DNA of 64,000 nucleotides from Cereibacter sphaeroides (lineage in GTDB: Bacteria; Pseudomonadota; Alphaproteobacteria; Rhodobacterales; Rhodobacteraceae). The position numbers and the translations under genes are program-made. Below, one piece after another: positions 46,231 to 54,234 of the stretch. Numbering within the stretch: position 1 is the first letter of the stretch; every line of letters starts with the position of its first letter. A model generated the notes under the pieces. The model ran no database searches. It was given only the letters and a program-made list of their open reading frames with translations, and was not told the DNA's origin. The DNA lies in the NCBI GenBank assembly GCA_003243455.1, contig QFQS01000001.1, positions 248,001 to 312,000 of the forward strand. The letters are read 5' to 3'.

Positions 46231-46842
46231 ATGCCTTCCGTCCAGTCTCTGGCCGAGGAAATCGTCGCCCGCGAGGGCGGCTATGTAAACGATCCCGCCG
46301 ATCCGGGCGGGGCCACCAACCACGGCGTCACCATTGGCACGATGCGCCGCCTGAACCTTGACCTGACCTGCGACGGCAAGGTGACAGAGGCGGATGTGAA
46401 GCGTCTGAGTAAAGAGCAGGCAGCCTCGATCTTTGTCGATGACTACTTCCGTCGCCCCGGCATTGGTGCATTGCCCGAGATGCTGCAGGCCTCGGTTTTC
46501 GACATGTATGTCAATGCGGGCAGCAACGCTGTGAAAGTCCTGCAAAGATTACTCAACGCCATGGGCTATCCTTGCAACGATGACGGCATCATCGGACCGC
46601 AAACCATCAATGCGGCGAGCGCAGCTTACGAAGCAGCACCGTCGCATCTGGCCGATGCCTATGCCATCGCGCGACGCAACTATTATTACGCTGTGGCAGA
46701 CGCCCGGCCCGCGAGCCGGAAATATGCCCGCCGCCGCGATGGCGGCAAAGGCGGCTGGATCACCCGAGCAGAGACATTCATGGCCGAGAAATATCGTTTG
46801 ACGGAAGCTCAGCACCGGGCGCGGGTGTCGGCATGGGCCTGA
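46231..46842 (+). CDS. Glycoside hydrolase family 108 endolysin-like muramidase
   Basis: 203-aa protein of the GH108 (DUF847) family with a C-terminal peptidoglycan-binding PG_binding_3 part. The catalytic Glu is E15 in REGGYVNDPADPGG, followed by TNHGVT. No signal peptide, as in holin-dependent endolysins. It overlaps the holin gene by 10 bases. This is a phage-type lysis pair without other phage genes. A comparable endolysin/holin pair (rcc00555/rcc00556) lyses Rhodobacter capsulatus cells to release gene transfer agent particles; equivalence is inferred from family and arrangement. Confidence 0.88.
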   Translation: MPSVQSLAEEIVAREGGYVNDPADPGGATNHGVTIGTMRRLNLDLTCDGKVTEADVKRLSKEQAASIFVDDYFRRPGIGALPEMLQASVFDMYVNAGSNAVKVLQRLLNAMGYPCNDDGIIGPQTINAASAAYEAAPSHLADAYAIARRNYYYAVADARPASRKYARRRDGGKGGWITRAETFMAEKYRLTEAQHRARVSAWA

Positions 46843-47342
46843 TCTCAAAAATCCTTGGGACTTCGGGCGCAGTGACTGCCATTGGCGAAACGGTCAAGGG
46901 AGTATCCGAAGTCTTTACGGCCAATGCCACCCGCCGCATGGAATTGTCTGCAGAGGCGCAGCAAGCCGCGCTGGCACAAAGCGGCGCCGAATTCACGGCG
47001 GTAGGCGACTCGTGGTTCGACCGGATGGTCAACGGGCTGAACCGCCTGCCGCGGCCGCTGCTGGCCTTCGGCATCTTCGGGCTGTTCGGCTACGCGATGG
47101 TCGATCCGTCCGGCTTTGGCTTGCGCATGGTCGGGCTTAACCAGGTGCCCGAACCGCTGTGGTGGCTTTTGGGTGCCATCGTCAGTTTCTACTTCGGTGC
47201 GCGCGAGGCCTACTATTTTCGCAACCGCACCGTGGCGACACCGACCGTGACCGAAACTGCCACTGCTGAGGATCCCCCACCGGAAGAGGACAACGCGGCG
47301 TTGGAAGACTGGCGAGAGGAAGGCGTGTCCACCAAAGGCTGA
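46833..47342 (+). CDS. Holin family protein (3TM type)
   Basis: 169-aa membrane protein of the holin_3TMs type: an amphipathic N-terminus (residues 1-50), hydrophobic segments at about 72-92 and 108-128 (LLAFGIFGLFGYAMV, WWLLGAIVSFYFGAREAYYF), and an acidic disordered C-terminus. The conserved SWFDRMVNGLNRLPRPLLAFG block fits the family. It overlaps the upstream muramidase, so the two are translated together. It would permit the muramidase to reach the periplasm. Confidence 0.84.
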   Translation: MGLISKILGTSGAVTAIGETVKGVSEVFTANATRRMELSAEAQQAALAQSGAEFTAVGDSWFDRMVNGLNRLPRPLLAFGIFGLFGYAMVDPSGFGLRMVGLNQVPEPLWWLLGAIVSFYFGAREAYYFRNRTVATPTVTETATAEDPPPEEDNAALEDWREEGVSTKG

Positions 47343-47350
47343 AGCGAAAA

Positions 47351-47388
47351 CCGCTCGCCCGGTCTGCCTAGTCGCGCCGGGCGAGCGG
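47351..47388 (-). terminator. Terminator enclosing the xerD stop codon
   Basis: A 12-bp perfect stem, CCGCTCGCCCGG / CCGGGCGAGCGG, with a 14-base loop. The right arm lies in the last xerD codons and the xerD stop codon is in the loop. On the minus strand TTTTCG follows, so it terminates leftward xerD transcription. It may also serve the convergent holin gene. Confidence 0.75.
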
Positions 47389-48288
47389 GTGGTGCTGCAT
47401 CACCAGATCGCGCAGCCGTTCGTCCAGCACATGCGTGTAGATCTCGGTGGTGGCGAGGTCGGCATGGCCGAGCAGGGTCTGGATCACGCGCAGGTCCGCG
47501 CCGCCCTCCAGCAAGTGCGTCGCGAAGGCGTGGCGCAGAGTGTGGGGCGTGACGCGCGCCGGGTCCATTCCTGCGGCAAGGGCGATCGCCTTGACCAATG
47601 AGTGAAAGGCTTGCCGCGTCAGATGCCCTTCCTTCCCGGTCGCCGGGAACAGGAAGCGCGAGCGCGGTTTGCCCTTGGCGGCGGCTTCGTCTTCCGCCTT
47701 GTCGCGCTGAGCAACCCAGGCGGCAACCGCCGACTTTGCGGGCGCCGACAACGGAACCATCCGCTCTTTGTTGCCCTTGCCGCGCACGAGGATCATCGCC
47801 GGTTCACCACGGACGGCGGCAACGGGCAGTTCGACCAGTTCCGAGACACGCATACCCGTGGCGTAGATCAACTCCATAAGGCAACGGTTGCGCAGGCCAT
47901 CCCCGGCGCGTCCCGTCTGACCAGCCTGATCCAGAAGAGCCGCGACCTCTTCCTGGGTCAGGGTTTTCGGCAGGCGCTGCATCCGCCCCGGACCTTTGAT
48001 AGGCAGCGCCGGGTTTTCCGCGCGCCAGCCCTCTTCATGGGCAAAGCGGAACAACTGGCGGATCGATGACAGCCGACGTGCGCGGGTCGCCTTGGACAGT
48101 CCCTGCGCCTCGGACCAGATGAGATAGGCTTCGACATCCTCTCGGATCGCGCCCTTGAAATCCTTGCTACGACGCTGCAACCAGTCGGCGAAGTCGCCAA
48201 GATCACGGCCATAGGCCAGTTGTGTATTGCGCGCTGCATCTCGTTCGGCCGCCTGCGCCTCCAGAAAAGCCGAAATCCAGCGGTCCAT
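47368..48288 (-). CDS. xerD: Site-specific tyrosine recombinase XerD
   Basis: 306-aa tyrosine recombinase resolving chromosome dimers at dif during division. The catalytic residues are R147 (TGMRVSEL), K171, H249 and R252 (HTLRHAF), H275 (LLGHAD) and Y284 (TEIYTH). The N-terminal SAM-like core-binding domain covers residues 1-95. It is assigned to XerD rather than XerC on overall sequence and position near aroK/aroB in this family, with moderate confidence. The ATG overlaps the upstream stop (TGATG). Confidence 0.88.
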   Translation of the reverse strand: MDRWISAFLEAQAAERDAARNTQLAYGRDLGDFADWLQRRSKDFKGAIREDVEAYLIWSEAQGLSKATRARRLSSIRQLFRFAHEEGWRAENPALPIKGPGRMQRLPKTLTQEEVAALLDQAGQTGRAGDGLRNRCLMELIYATGMRVSELVELPVAAVRGEPAMILVRGKGNKERMVPLSAPAKSAVAAWVAQRDKAEDEAAAKGKPRSRFLFPATGKEGHLTRQAFHSLVKAIALAAGMDPARVTPHTLRHAFATHLLEGGADLRVIQTLLGHADLATTEIYTHVLDERLRDLVMQHHPLARRD

Positions 48289-49835
48289 CAGCCGCGCCGT
48301 TCCAGCAGCAGCAACTCCAGCGCGGTGCGGCGCGCGGCATCCTCCAATCCCACGACGCGCAGCAGGGACAACCCCTCTGTCACCTTCGACGGATTGCTGC
48401 CGCGCAGGCCCTCTGAAATCTGGTCGATGGCCTTCAGGATCGCCTGGCCGATCATGCCATCCTTGACCAGCGCCTGCACCTCAAGGCTCGGCATGGGGTT
48501 CAGAAATGCGGGCGCAATCGCGCGTCCAAGGCTGTCGGTTGGCGTGATGCCTTTTATGTTGCCGCTTGCAAGGCCAATCAGAAAGGCCTCGGCCGGATCG
48601 GCGGCCTTGCGGGCGGTCGCCGCAGCGGCATAGTCGGGCGATACAAGCGCCACCTTGAATGCAATGGCCGAAGCCTGGCCACGAAGGCCTGCCTGTTGCA
48701 GGCTGCTGGCGAAAAGTTCCGCAAAAGGCACCTCAAGCTCTGCCGTAGCCATCAGATCCCAGACGCCGGGCAGGATACGCTCCACCTCCGCCCCGTTGCC
48801 GGCTGTCAGCGCGTCGTCCAGCGCCTGCACCCCGGCGACACGGTCCCAGACGCCGCCTGATGCCGCAGGCTTACGGTCGGTGTAGAACCCCATTAGCCGG
48901 TTCGGCGCGATGGCTCCGGTTCGTGCCAGACGCTCTGCTGCCTCGATCTGGGCTTTCCACCCGGCAGTGTCGCGCAGTTCTGCATGCGCGAAAGCAAGCG
49001 GGAGAGTATTGGTCGGCAACGGCTCTCCGATCGCCTCGAACATGCGCCAGACCAGCGGCGTCGGGCGTGAGGGCTTGGCCATCGGCGGCTCGCCCTCGTA
49101 AAGATCGGGGTCAAGGAAGCGTGAGAGAAGTTCATCCTCTTCCGGCGTGACGAACCCCAGTGCCTGCGCGGTGCGAAGCGTCAGCGCCGCTGCATTCCAG
49201 TCGCCTGAACGGGCAAGACAGAAGATGCGCGCCGGGAAAGTCGGCGCAAGTTCCGGGTTGTCACGCATCCGTTCGCAGGCGATGTCCTCGCTCCCGGTCA
49301 GCAGGGCCACGTCGAAGCTGCGGCGGAACAACTCGGGCTGGTTCGACCCGGCCGCATCCAGCAGGGCCTGCGCCTGTTCCAGAGCGCCCACGTCCAGCAG
49401 TTCATCCACCCGCGCCAGCAGCAAATCGCCCCTGCCGCCGGAATCGACGGGCGGGACCGCCTCGGCCAGCATCAGCGTGTTCAACAGGGCCTGAAGCGAA
49501 GGCAGCGTGTCGGGCCGCTCTGAGCGGATCAGGCTCACGATCTCTTCTGTCTTGCCCAGACCCCAAAGCGCACGCGGCAACCCCGTGACCTTGGGCGACA
49601 GCAGGCCCGCACCATCCGGCGATGGCGCATCCAGAATGGAAACTGCAATATCCTGCGTTCCCGCATCATTGCTGACCGCTGGTTCGTCTAGCGGTTCCTG
49701 CGGCAGCGCGGCTGGCGTTGCAACAGACTTCGACAGCCAGTCGATCGCCGATAGCGGCACCTCGGCCCGCGCGGCTGTTCCGACCAGCAAAATCGCTGTC
49801 AGGATTGGCGCAGCCTGTCGCAGTTCAATTGACAT
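48288..49835 (-). CDS. Exported helical-repeat protein of unknown function
   Basis: 515-aa protein with a signal peptide (residues 1-24, cleavage after TAARA) and a body of repeated amphipathic helices with an alpha-solenoid look (for example LLLARVDELLDVGALEQAQALLDAAG). No catalytic motif. It overlaps both neighbours: the start lies inside the end of a 44-aa membrane protein gene, and the stop overlaps the xerD start. The three are one leftward operon. Possibly a periplasmic scaffold; I do not recognise a named family. Confidence 0.75.
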   Translation of the reverse strand: MSIELRQAAPILTAILLVGTAARAEVPLSAIDWLSKSVATPAALPQEPLDEPAVSNDAGTQDIAVSILDAPSPDGAGLLSPKVTGLPRALWGLGKTEEIVSLIRSERPDTLPSLQALLNTLMLAEAVPPVDSGGRGDLLLARVDELLDVGALEQAQALLDAAGSNQPELFRRSFDVALLTGSEDIACERMRDNPELAPTFPARIFCLARSGDWNAAALTLRTAQALGFVTPEEDELLSRFLDPDLYEGEPPMAKPSRPTPLVWRMFEAIGEPLPTNTLPLAFAHAELRDTAGWKAQIEAAERLARTGAIAPNRLMGFYTDRKPAASGGVWDRVAGVQALDDALTAGNGAEVERILPGVWDLMATAELEVPFAELFASSLQQAGLRGQASAIAFKVALVSPDYAAAATARKAADPAEAFLIGLASGNIKGITPTDSLGRAIAPAFLNPMPSLEVQALVKDGMIGQAILKAIDQISEGLRGSNPSKVTEGLSLLRVVGLEDAARRTALELLLLERRG

Positions 49836-49959
49836 CAAGTGTCACCGGTTGTGTGACCGGCGCCTGCTCGGGGCGCATGTCGCCCAGATAGGCATAGGCC
49901 GCCAGCCCGATCAGCCCCCCGACAACCAGCGCCAGAAGTGCCTTGATGATGCGTCCCAT
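49825..49959 (-). CDS. Small single-pass membrane protein, first gene of the xerD operon
   Basis: 44-aa protein, MGRIIKALLALVVGGLIGLA at the start, with one membrane helix (about residues 4-25) and a short periplasmic tail ending TLDVN. Its last 11 bases overlap the start of the 515-aa exported-protein gene, and it is divergent from aroK (115-bp gap). Ribosome site weak (GGGCAGG). Support comes from the compact membrane-protein pattern and the tight overlap. Confidence 0.65.
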   Translation of the reverse strand: MGRIIKALLALVVGGLIGLAAYAYLGDMRPEQAPVTQPVTLDVN

Positions 49960-50074
49960 GCCTGCCCAGCCTTTTTGTTTGCCCGAATTTCTTGTGCCCG
50001 CAAACAGGCAGCCTGCCGGGCGTTGCGATTATATATGGCATTTCGCCCGAGTTCACGCCATTCAGGATGCGAAA

Positions 50075-50647
50075 ATGACGCTGCGCGGGACCCTGCCAAA
50101 AGTGACTTGGCGCCTGAAGAAGACGGTTGCAATGGTGGGGATGATGGGCGCGGGCAAGACCGCCGTCGGAACGCATCTTGCGCGGCTGCTGGGTGTGCCG
50201 TTCCTCGATTCTGACGAAGAGATCATGCGTGCGGCCGATCGCTCGATCGCCGAGATATTCGAACGGGATGGCGAGCCGTTCTTTCGTGCACGGGAAACCG
50301 AGGTTCTGGGGCGGCTTTTGCGCGGTGCGCCGACAGTGCTGTCCACGGGCGGCGGCGCCTTCCTGTCTCCGACGAACCGCGCGATGATCGCGGAAAGCGG
50401 CGTCTCGGTCTGGTTGCGCGCCGATCTGGACGTGCTGTGGCAGCGGGTCCGGCACAAATCGACGCGGCCCCTGCTGCGCACCGCCAACCCGCGCGAGACC
50501 TTGCGTGAGATCTACAAGGCGCGGGTGCCGGTCTATGCGCTGGCCGATGTCACGGTGGACAGCCGGGCCGACGTTTCGGCCGACGCCATGGCCGAACGGG
50601 TCGTGGTCGCTCTGCAGGCCCGACCCGACGTTCTGGAAAGGAGATAA
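50075..50647 (+). CDS. aroK: Shikimate kinase
   Basis: 190-aa kinase phosphorylating shikimate. Walker A GMMGAGKT is at about residues 22-29, with the shikimate-binding DSDEEI and the GGGAF motif. The ATG at 50075 has AGGA upstream; the frame is open further but the extra residues do not fit the family. aroB follows after 1 base. Confidence 0.95.
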   Translation: MTLRGTLPKVTWRLKKTVAMVGMMGAGKTAVGTHLARLLGVPFLDSDEEIMRAADRSIAEIFERDGEPFFRARETEVLGRLLRGAPTVLSTGGGAFLSPTNRAMIAESGVSVWLRADLDVLWQRVRHKSTRPLLRTANPRETLREIYKARVPVYALADVTVDSRADVSADAMAERVVVALQARPDVLERR

Positions 50648-50648
50648 G

Positions 50649-51764
50649 ATGCCCGTCGATGTGGTGCCCGTTGCGCTTGGCGCGCGGTCTTATGAGGTGC
50701 GCATCGGCGCGGGTCTGGTCGCCGCGGCCGGACAGGAAATTCTGCCGCTTCTGCGCCGCGCCCGAGTATCCATCGTCACGGATGAGACGGTTGCAGGCAA
50801 GCATCTTGAAACGTTGGGAAGCGCGCTTTCTGCTGCGGGCATCGCCCATTCCGCGCTGGTCCTGCCTGCGGGAGAGGCGACGAAAAGCTGGGCGCATCTG
50901 GCGCGCTGTGCCGAATGGCTGCTGGCGGAAAAGGTCGAACGTCGGGACTTGGTTGTGGCACTTGGTGGTGGGGTGATCGGCGACCTTGTGGGGTTTGCCT
51001 CTGCAATCCTGCGGCGGGGGGTGCGCTTTGTGCAGATGCCGACGACGCTGCTGGCGCAGGTGGACAGTTCCGTCGGCGGCAAGACCGGCATCAATACGAC
51101 GCATGGCAAGAACCTGATCGGTGCGTTTCACCAGCCGAGCCTGGTGCTGGCCGACATCGACGTGCTGGGCACCTTGCCGGCCCGCGATTTCCTGTCGGGC
51201 TATGGCGAGGTGGTGAAATACGGACTGCTGGGTGATGCCGACTTCTTCGACTGGCTGGAGATCAACGGACCGGCGCTTGCCGCTGGCGACATGTTCCTGC
51301 GCCAGTTTGCGGTGCGCCGGTCGGTCGAGATGAAGGCTGGCATCGTCAGCCGGGACGAGACCGAAGAGGGTGAGCGGGCGCTGCTGAACCTCGGCCATAC
51401 CTTCTGTCACGCTCTGGAGTCGGCAACCGGGTATTCAGACCGTCTGCTGCATGGTGAAGGCGTGGCGATTGGCTGCGCATTGGCGTTTGAACTGAGCCAG
51501 CGCCTTGGCCTCTGCTCTCAGGAAGACCCAAGCCGCGTCCGCGCGCATCTGCGGGCGATGGGGATGAAGACCGATCTGGCGGATATTCCGGGCGATCTGC
51601 CCGATGCCGATGGTCTGCTGGCGCTGATGGCGCAGGACAAGAAGGTGATCGACGGTCGGCTCCGCTTCATCCTGGCGCGAGGCATCGGCGATGCCTTCGT
51701 CGCCGATGACGTTCCGGGCGATACCGTGCGGCAGCTTTTGGCCGAGGCCCTGGCAGGGCGTTGA
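50649..51764 (+). CDS. aroB: 3-Dehydroquinate synthase
   Basis: 371-aa NAD- and metal-dependent enzyme, second step of the shikimate pathway. The NAD-binding GGGVIGDLVGFAS block, the PTTLLAQVDSSVGGKTGIN block and the metal-ligand region LNLGHTFCHALE plus HGEGVAIG are intact. AGGAG lies just before the ATG. Co-transcribed with aroK. Confidence 0.96.
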   Translation: MPVDVVPVALGARSYEVRIGAGLVAAAGQEILPLLRRARVSIVTDETVAGKHLETLGSALSAAGIAHSALVLPAGEATKSWAHLARCAEWLLAEKVERRDLVVALGGGVIGDLVGFASAILRRGVRFVQMPTTLLAQVDSSVGGKTGINTTHGKNLIGAFHQPSLVLADIDVLGTLPARDFLSGYGEVVKYGLLGDADFFDWLEINGPALAAGDMFLRQFAVRRSVEMKAGIVSRDETEEGERALLNLGHTFCHALESATGYSDRLLHGEGVAIGCALAFELSQRLGLCSQEDPSRVRAHLRAMGMKTDLADIPGDLPDADGLLALMAQDKKVIDGRLRFILARGIGDAFVADDVPGDTVRQLLAEALAGR

Positions 51765-51792
51765 TGCGCTTGATCCCGTGGGACCGTGGGAA

Positions 51793-51806
51793 TATATGAT
51801 CAAATT
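51793..51806. promoter_or_regulatory. GntR-type operator, site 1
   Basis: TATATGATCAAATT, 12 of 14 bases identical to the perfect palindrome of site 2, centred on TGATCA and lying 18 bases before the GntR gene ATG. Suggests autoregulation. Confidence 0.65.
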
Positions 51807-51824
51807 CCTTTCGGGCATGGGCTG

Positions 51825-52484
51825 ATGAACGTCGAAGACCGCAAGATACCAACGCATGAAGTCACCTATGGCCGCCTGCGCGACATGGTGCTGTTCGGCC
51901 GCCTTCAACCCGGCCAGCCAGTGACGATCCAGGGACTTATCCGCGACCTGGAGGCAGGCATGACCCCGGTGCGAGAGGCGATCCGTCGCCTGATCGCCGA
52001 AGGGGCGCTGACGCTATTGGGCAACCGCCGCGTGGTGGTGCCCCATCTTACGCCGGAATTGCTGGACCAGGTCGCATTCGCTCGTCTGACCATTGAGCCA
52101 CGTCTGGCCGAACTCGCGGCCGCCAGGCTGACGCCTGACCTCATCATGCGGCTGGAGGCGCTGGACGACGGCATCGACGATGCCATCCGCGCGCGGGATG
52201 TGCATGGCTATCTAGCGGGCAACCACCAATTCCACTTCGCCCTCTACGATGCCTCTGCCGCGCCAGTGCTAGAGGATATGGCACGCTCGCTGTGGCTGCG
52301 TTTCGGCCCGTCGCTGCGGGTCGTCTGCACCCGCGGCGGCACGCTCGGTCAGCCCGATCAGCACGTCGAAGCTCTGGCCGCGATGCGGGCGGGCGATGCC
52401 AAGGGACTTGCCCGCGCCATCGAGCGCGACATCGCCCAAGGGGTGGACCAAGTCAGGGATGCTCTGGCTGCCGGAGAAATTTGA
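51825..52484 (+). CDS. GntR family transcriptional regulator (FCD/FadR subfamily)
   Basis: 219-aa regulator: a winged helix-turn-helix at about residues 5-70 (EVTYGRLRDMVLFGRLQPG, MTPVREAIRRLIAEGAL) followed by an all-helical FCD effector domain with metal-ligand candidates (HQFHFALY and H in PDQHVEAL). The ATG at 51825 is used. Operator-like palindromes lie before it, across its stop codon and before the downstream transaminase, so it probably represses or activates both itself and that gene. Confidence 0.9.
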   Translation: MNVEDRKIPTHEVTYGRLRDMVLFGRLQPGQPVTIQGLIRDLEAGMTPVREAIRRLIAEGALTLLGNRRVVVPHLTPELLDQVAFARLTIEPRLAELAAARLTPDLIMRLEALDDGIDDAIRARDVHGYLAGNHQFHFALYDASAAPVLEDMARSLWLRFGPSLRVVCTRGGTLGQPDQHVEALAAMRAGDAKGLARAIERDIAQGVDQVRDALAAGEI

Positions 52485-52491
52485 TCAAATT
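52478..52491. promoter_or_regulatory. GntR-type operator, site 2 (perfect palindrome)
   Basis: AATTTGATCAAATT, a perfect 14-bp palindrome that includes the stop codon of the GntR gene. It is 28 bp centre-to-centre from site 3 and 81 bases before the transaminase ATG. Confidence 0.75.
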
Positions 52492-52505
52492 CTTGCGGAC
52501 GATCT

Positions 52506-52519
52506 GATTTGATCATATT
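52506..52519. promoter_or_regulatory. GntR-type operator, site 3
   Basis: GATTTGATCATATT, 12 of 14 bases identical to site 2, 53 bases before the transaminase start codon. Confidence 0.7.
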
Positions 52520-52572
52520 CTCTCGCGGATGACGGCGACGATTCCGGTGCCGGTCAAGGATGCGAGGATGCC

Positions 52573-53967
52573 ATGAACAAGATCACGAACCACCTGCCCA
52601 CTGCCGAACTTCAGGCACTGGACGCGGCCCATCACATGCATCCTTTCACCGCCGGGGCCGAGCTTGCCGAAAAGGGCGCCCGCGTCATCACTAGCGCCAA
52701 GGGTGTCTGGCTGAAAGACAGCGAAGGGCACAAGATCATCGACGGCATGGCGGGCCTGTGGTGCGTCAACATCGGTTATGGCCGTAAGGAATTGGCTGAA
52801 GCTGCGGCACGCCAGATCGAAGAACTGTGCTATTACAACACCTTTTTCCAGACAACTCATGTGCCGGCCATCGCACTGGCCGCCAAGTTGGCCGAGCTTG
52901 CGCCGGGCAATCTGAACCATGTGTTCTTCGCGGGTTCCGGCTCCGAGGCCAATGATACCAATATCCGCCTCGTCCGCCGCTACTGGGACGTGAAGGGACA
53001 GCCGGAAAAACGCGTGATCATCGCGCGCAAGAATGGTTACCACGGATCGACCATGGGCGGTGGCAGCCTTGGCGGCATGTCGGGCATCCACAAGCACGGC
53101 GGCATGATCGCTGGTATCGCCCATATCGACGAGCCGAACTGGTGGGCGCAGGGCGGCGACCAAACCCCTGAGGAATTCGGGCTGGAGCGTGCGCGCCAGC
53201 TTGAGGATATGATCCAGCGCCTTGGCGTCGAGAATGTCGCGGCCTTTATCGGCGAGCCGATTCAGGGCGCAGGCGGCGTGATCGTTCCGCCCTCGACCTA
53301 TTGGCCGGAAATCCAGCGCATCTGCGACAAGTACGGCATCCTTCTGATCGCGGACGAGGTTATCACCGGCTTTGGCCGCACCGGAAACTGGTTTGGGTCG
53401 CAGACCTTCGGCATTCGCCCCGACATCATGACAATCGCCAAGGGGCTGTCCTCGGGCTACCAGCCCATCGGCGGGTCGATCGTCAGTGATGAGATCGCGA
53501 AGGTCGTCGGTGGTGCGGGCGACTTCAATCACGGCTACACCTATTCCGGCCATCCGGTGGCCGCTGCCGTCGCTCTGGAAAACCTGCGCATCATGCAGGA
53601 AGAAAAGATCGTTGATCACGTGCGCGACGTGGCCAACCCCTATCTGGCGAAGAAATGGCAGGCGCTGACCGACCATCCGATGGTGGGCGAGGCCAAGCTG
53701 GTCGGCCTGATGGGCTCCATCGCGCTGACCCCGAACAAGGCGACGCGCGCCAAGTTTGCGTCCGAAGAAGGCAAGGTCGGCTATCGCTGCCGCGAGCGTT
53801 GCTTTGCCAACGACCTGATCATGCGCCACGTCGGCGACCGCATGATCATTGCCCCGCCGCTGGTCATCACGCCGGCCGAGATCGATGTGCTGATCGAGCG
53901 CGCATGGAAATCGCTGGACGAATGCTACGAAGGGCTGAAGAAAGACGGCATGTTCGTCGCCGCCTGA
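52573..53967 (+). CDS. Class III PLP-dependent aminotransferase (omega-amino acid/amine:pyruvate type)
   Basis: 464-aa fold-type I transaminase. The PLP lysine is K290 in TIAKGLSSGYQPIG, with GSGSEANDTNIRL for phosphate binding, LIADEVITGFGRTG for the pyridine-nitrogen Asp, and NGYHGSTMG. The sequence fits the omega-amine:pyruvate group known from Rhodobacter and Ruegeria, which use beta-alanine, putrescine or taurine-like amines; the substrate is not fixed by sequence. Control by the adjacent GntR protein through sites 2 and 3 is likely. Confidence 0.9.
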   Translation: MNKITNHLPTAELQALDAAHHMHPFTAGAELAEKGARVITSAKGVWLKDSEGHKIIDGMAGLWCVNIGYGRKELAEAAARQIEELCYYNTFFQTTHVPAIALAAKLAELAPGNLNHVFFAGSGSEANDTNIRLVRRYWDVKGQPEKRVIIARKNGYHGSTMGGGSLGGMSGIHKHGGMIAGIAHIDEPNWWAQGGDQTPEEFGLERARQLEDMIQRLGVENVAAFIGEPIQGAGGVIVPPSTYWPEIQRICDKYGILLIADEVITGFGRTGNWFGSQTFGIRPDIMTIAKGLSSGYQPIGGSIVSDEIAKVVGGAGDFNHGYTYSGHPVAAAVALENLRIMQEEKIVDHVRDVANPYLAKKWQALTDHPMVGEAKLVGLMGSIALTPNKATRAKFASEEGKVGYRCRERCFANDLIMRHVGDRMIIAPPLVITPAEIDVLIERAWKSLDECYEGLKKDGMFVAA

Positions 53968-53990
53968 TCAATTCAGCCCTGTCAAAACAA

Positions 53991-54020
53991 CAACGGCGCG
54001 CCTGATCGGGCGCGTCGTTG
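53991..54020. terminator. Hairpin after the transaminase gene
   Basis: CAACGGCGCGCC / GGGCGCGTCGTTG, a 12-bp stem with one G-T pair and a 6-base loop, 24 bases after the stop codon. The T-rich flank is on the minus-strand side (TTGTTTTG), so it may serve leftward transcription as well. Confidence 0.6.
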
Positions 54021-54058
54021 CCGTTTCGCCACCCGCAAAGGATGGGGGCGCTCCATTC

Positions 54059-54220
54059 CATCCGCCTCATTGGGGGAGGCGGATGCCGGGGGACGAAATC
54101 TGTCTTGGGAAACGAAGGGTGCCATGCGCCGAACCGGAACTCTTCTCGCTTTGGTGGCTCGACATTGATGCGGCACCTGGCACCCTCCGCCCTGGCCAAC
54201 AGGGGACGATAGTTGGCCAG
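54059..54220. other. Intergenic region with three strong inverted repeats, function unknown
   Basis: Perfect stems: CATCCGCCTC/GAGGCGGATG (54059-54068/54076-54085), AGGGTGCCA/TGGCACCCT (54116-54124/54178-54186) and CTGGCCAAC/GTTGGCCAG (54192-54200/54212-54220). No protein frame on either strand looks real. The region lies between the transaminase gene and the 3' end of the convergent fasciclin gene. It could be a structured RNA, a 3' UTR element or protein-binding DNA. Confidence 0.45.
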
Positions 54221-54234
54221 AGGTCATGGCTGCC

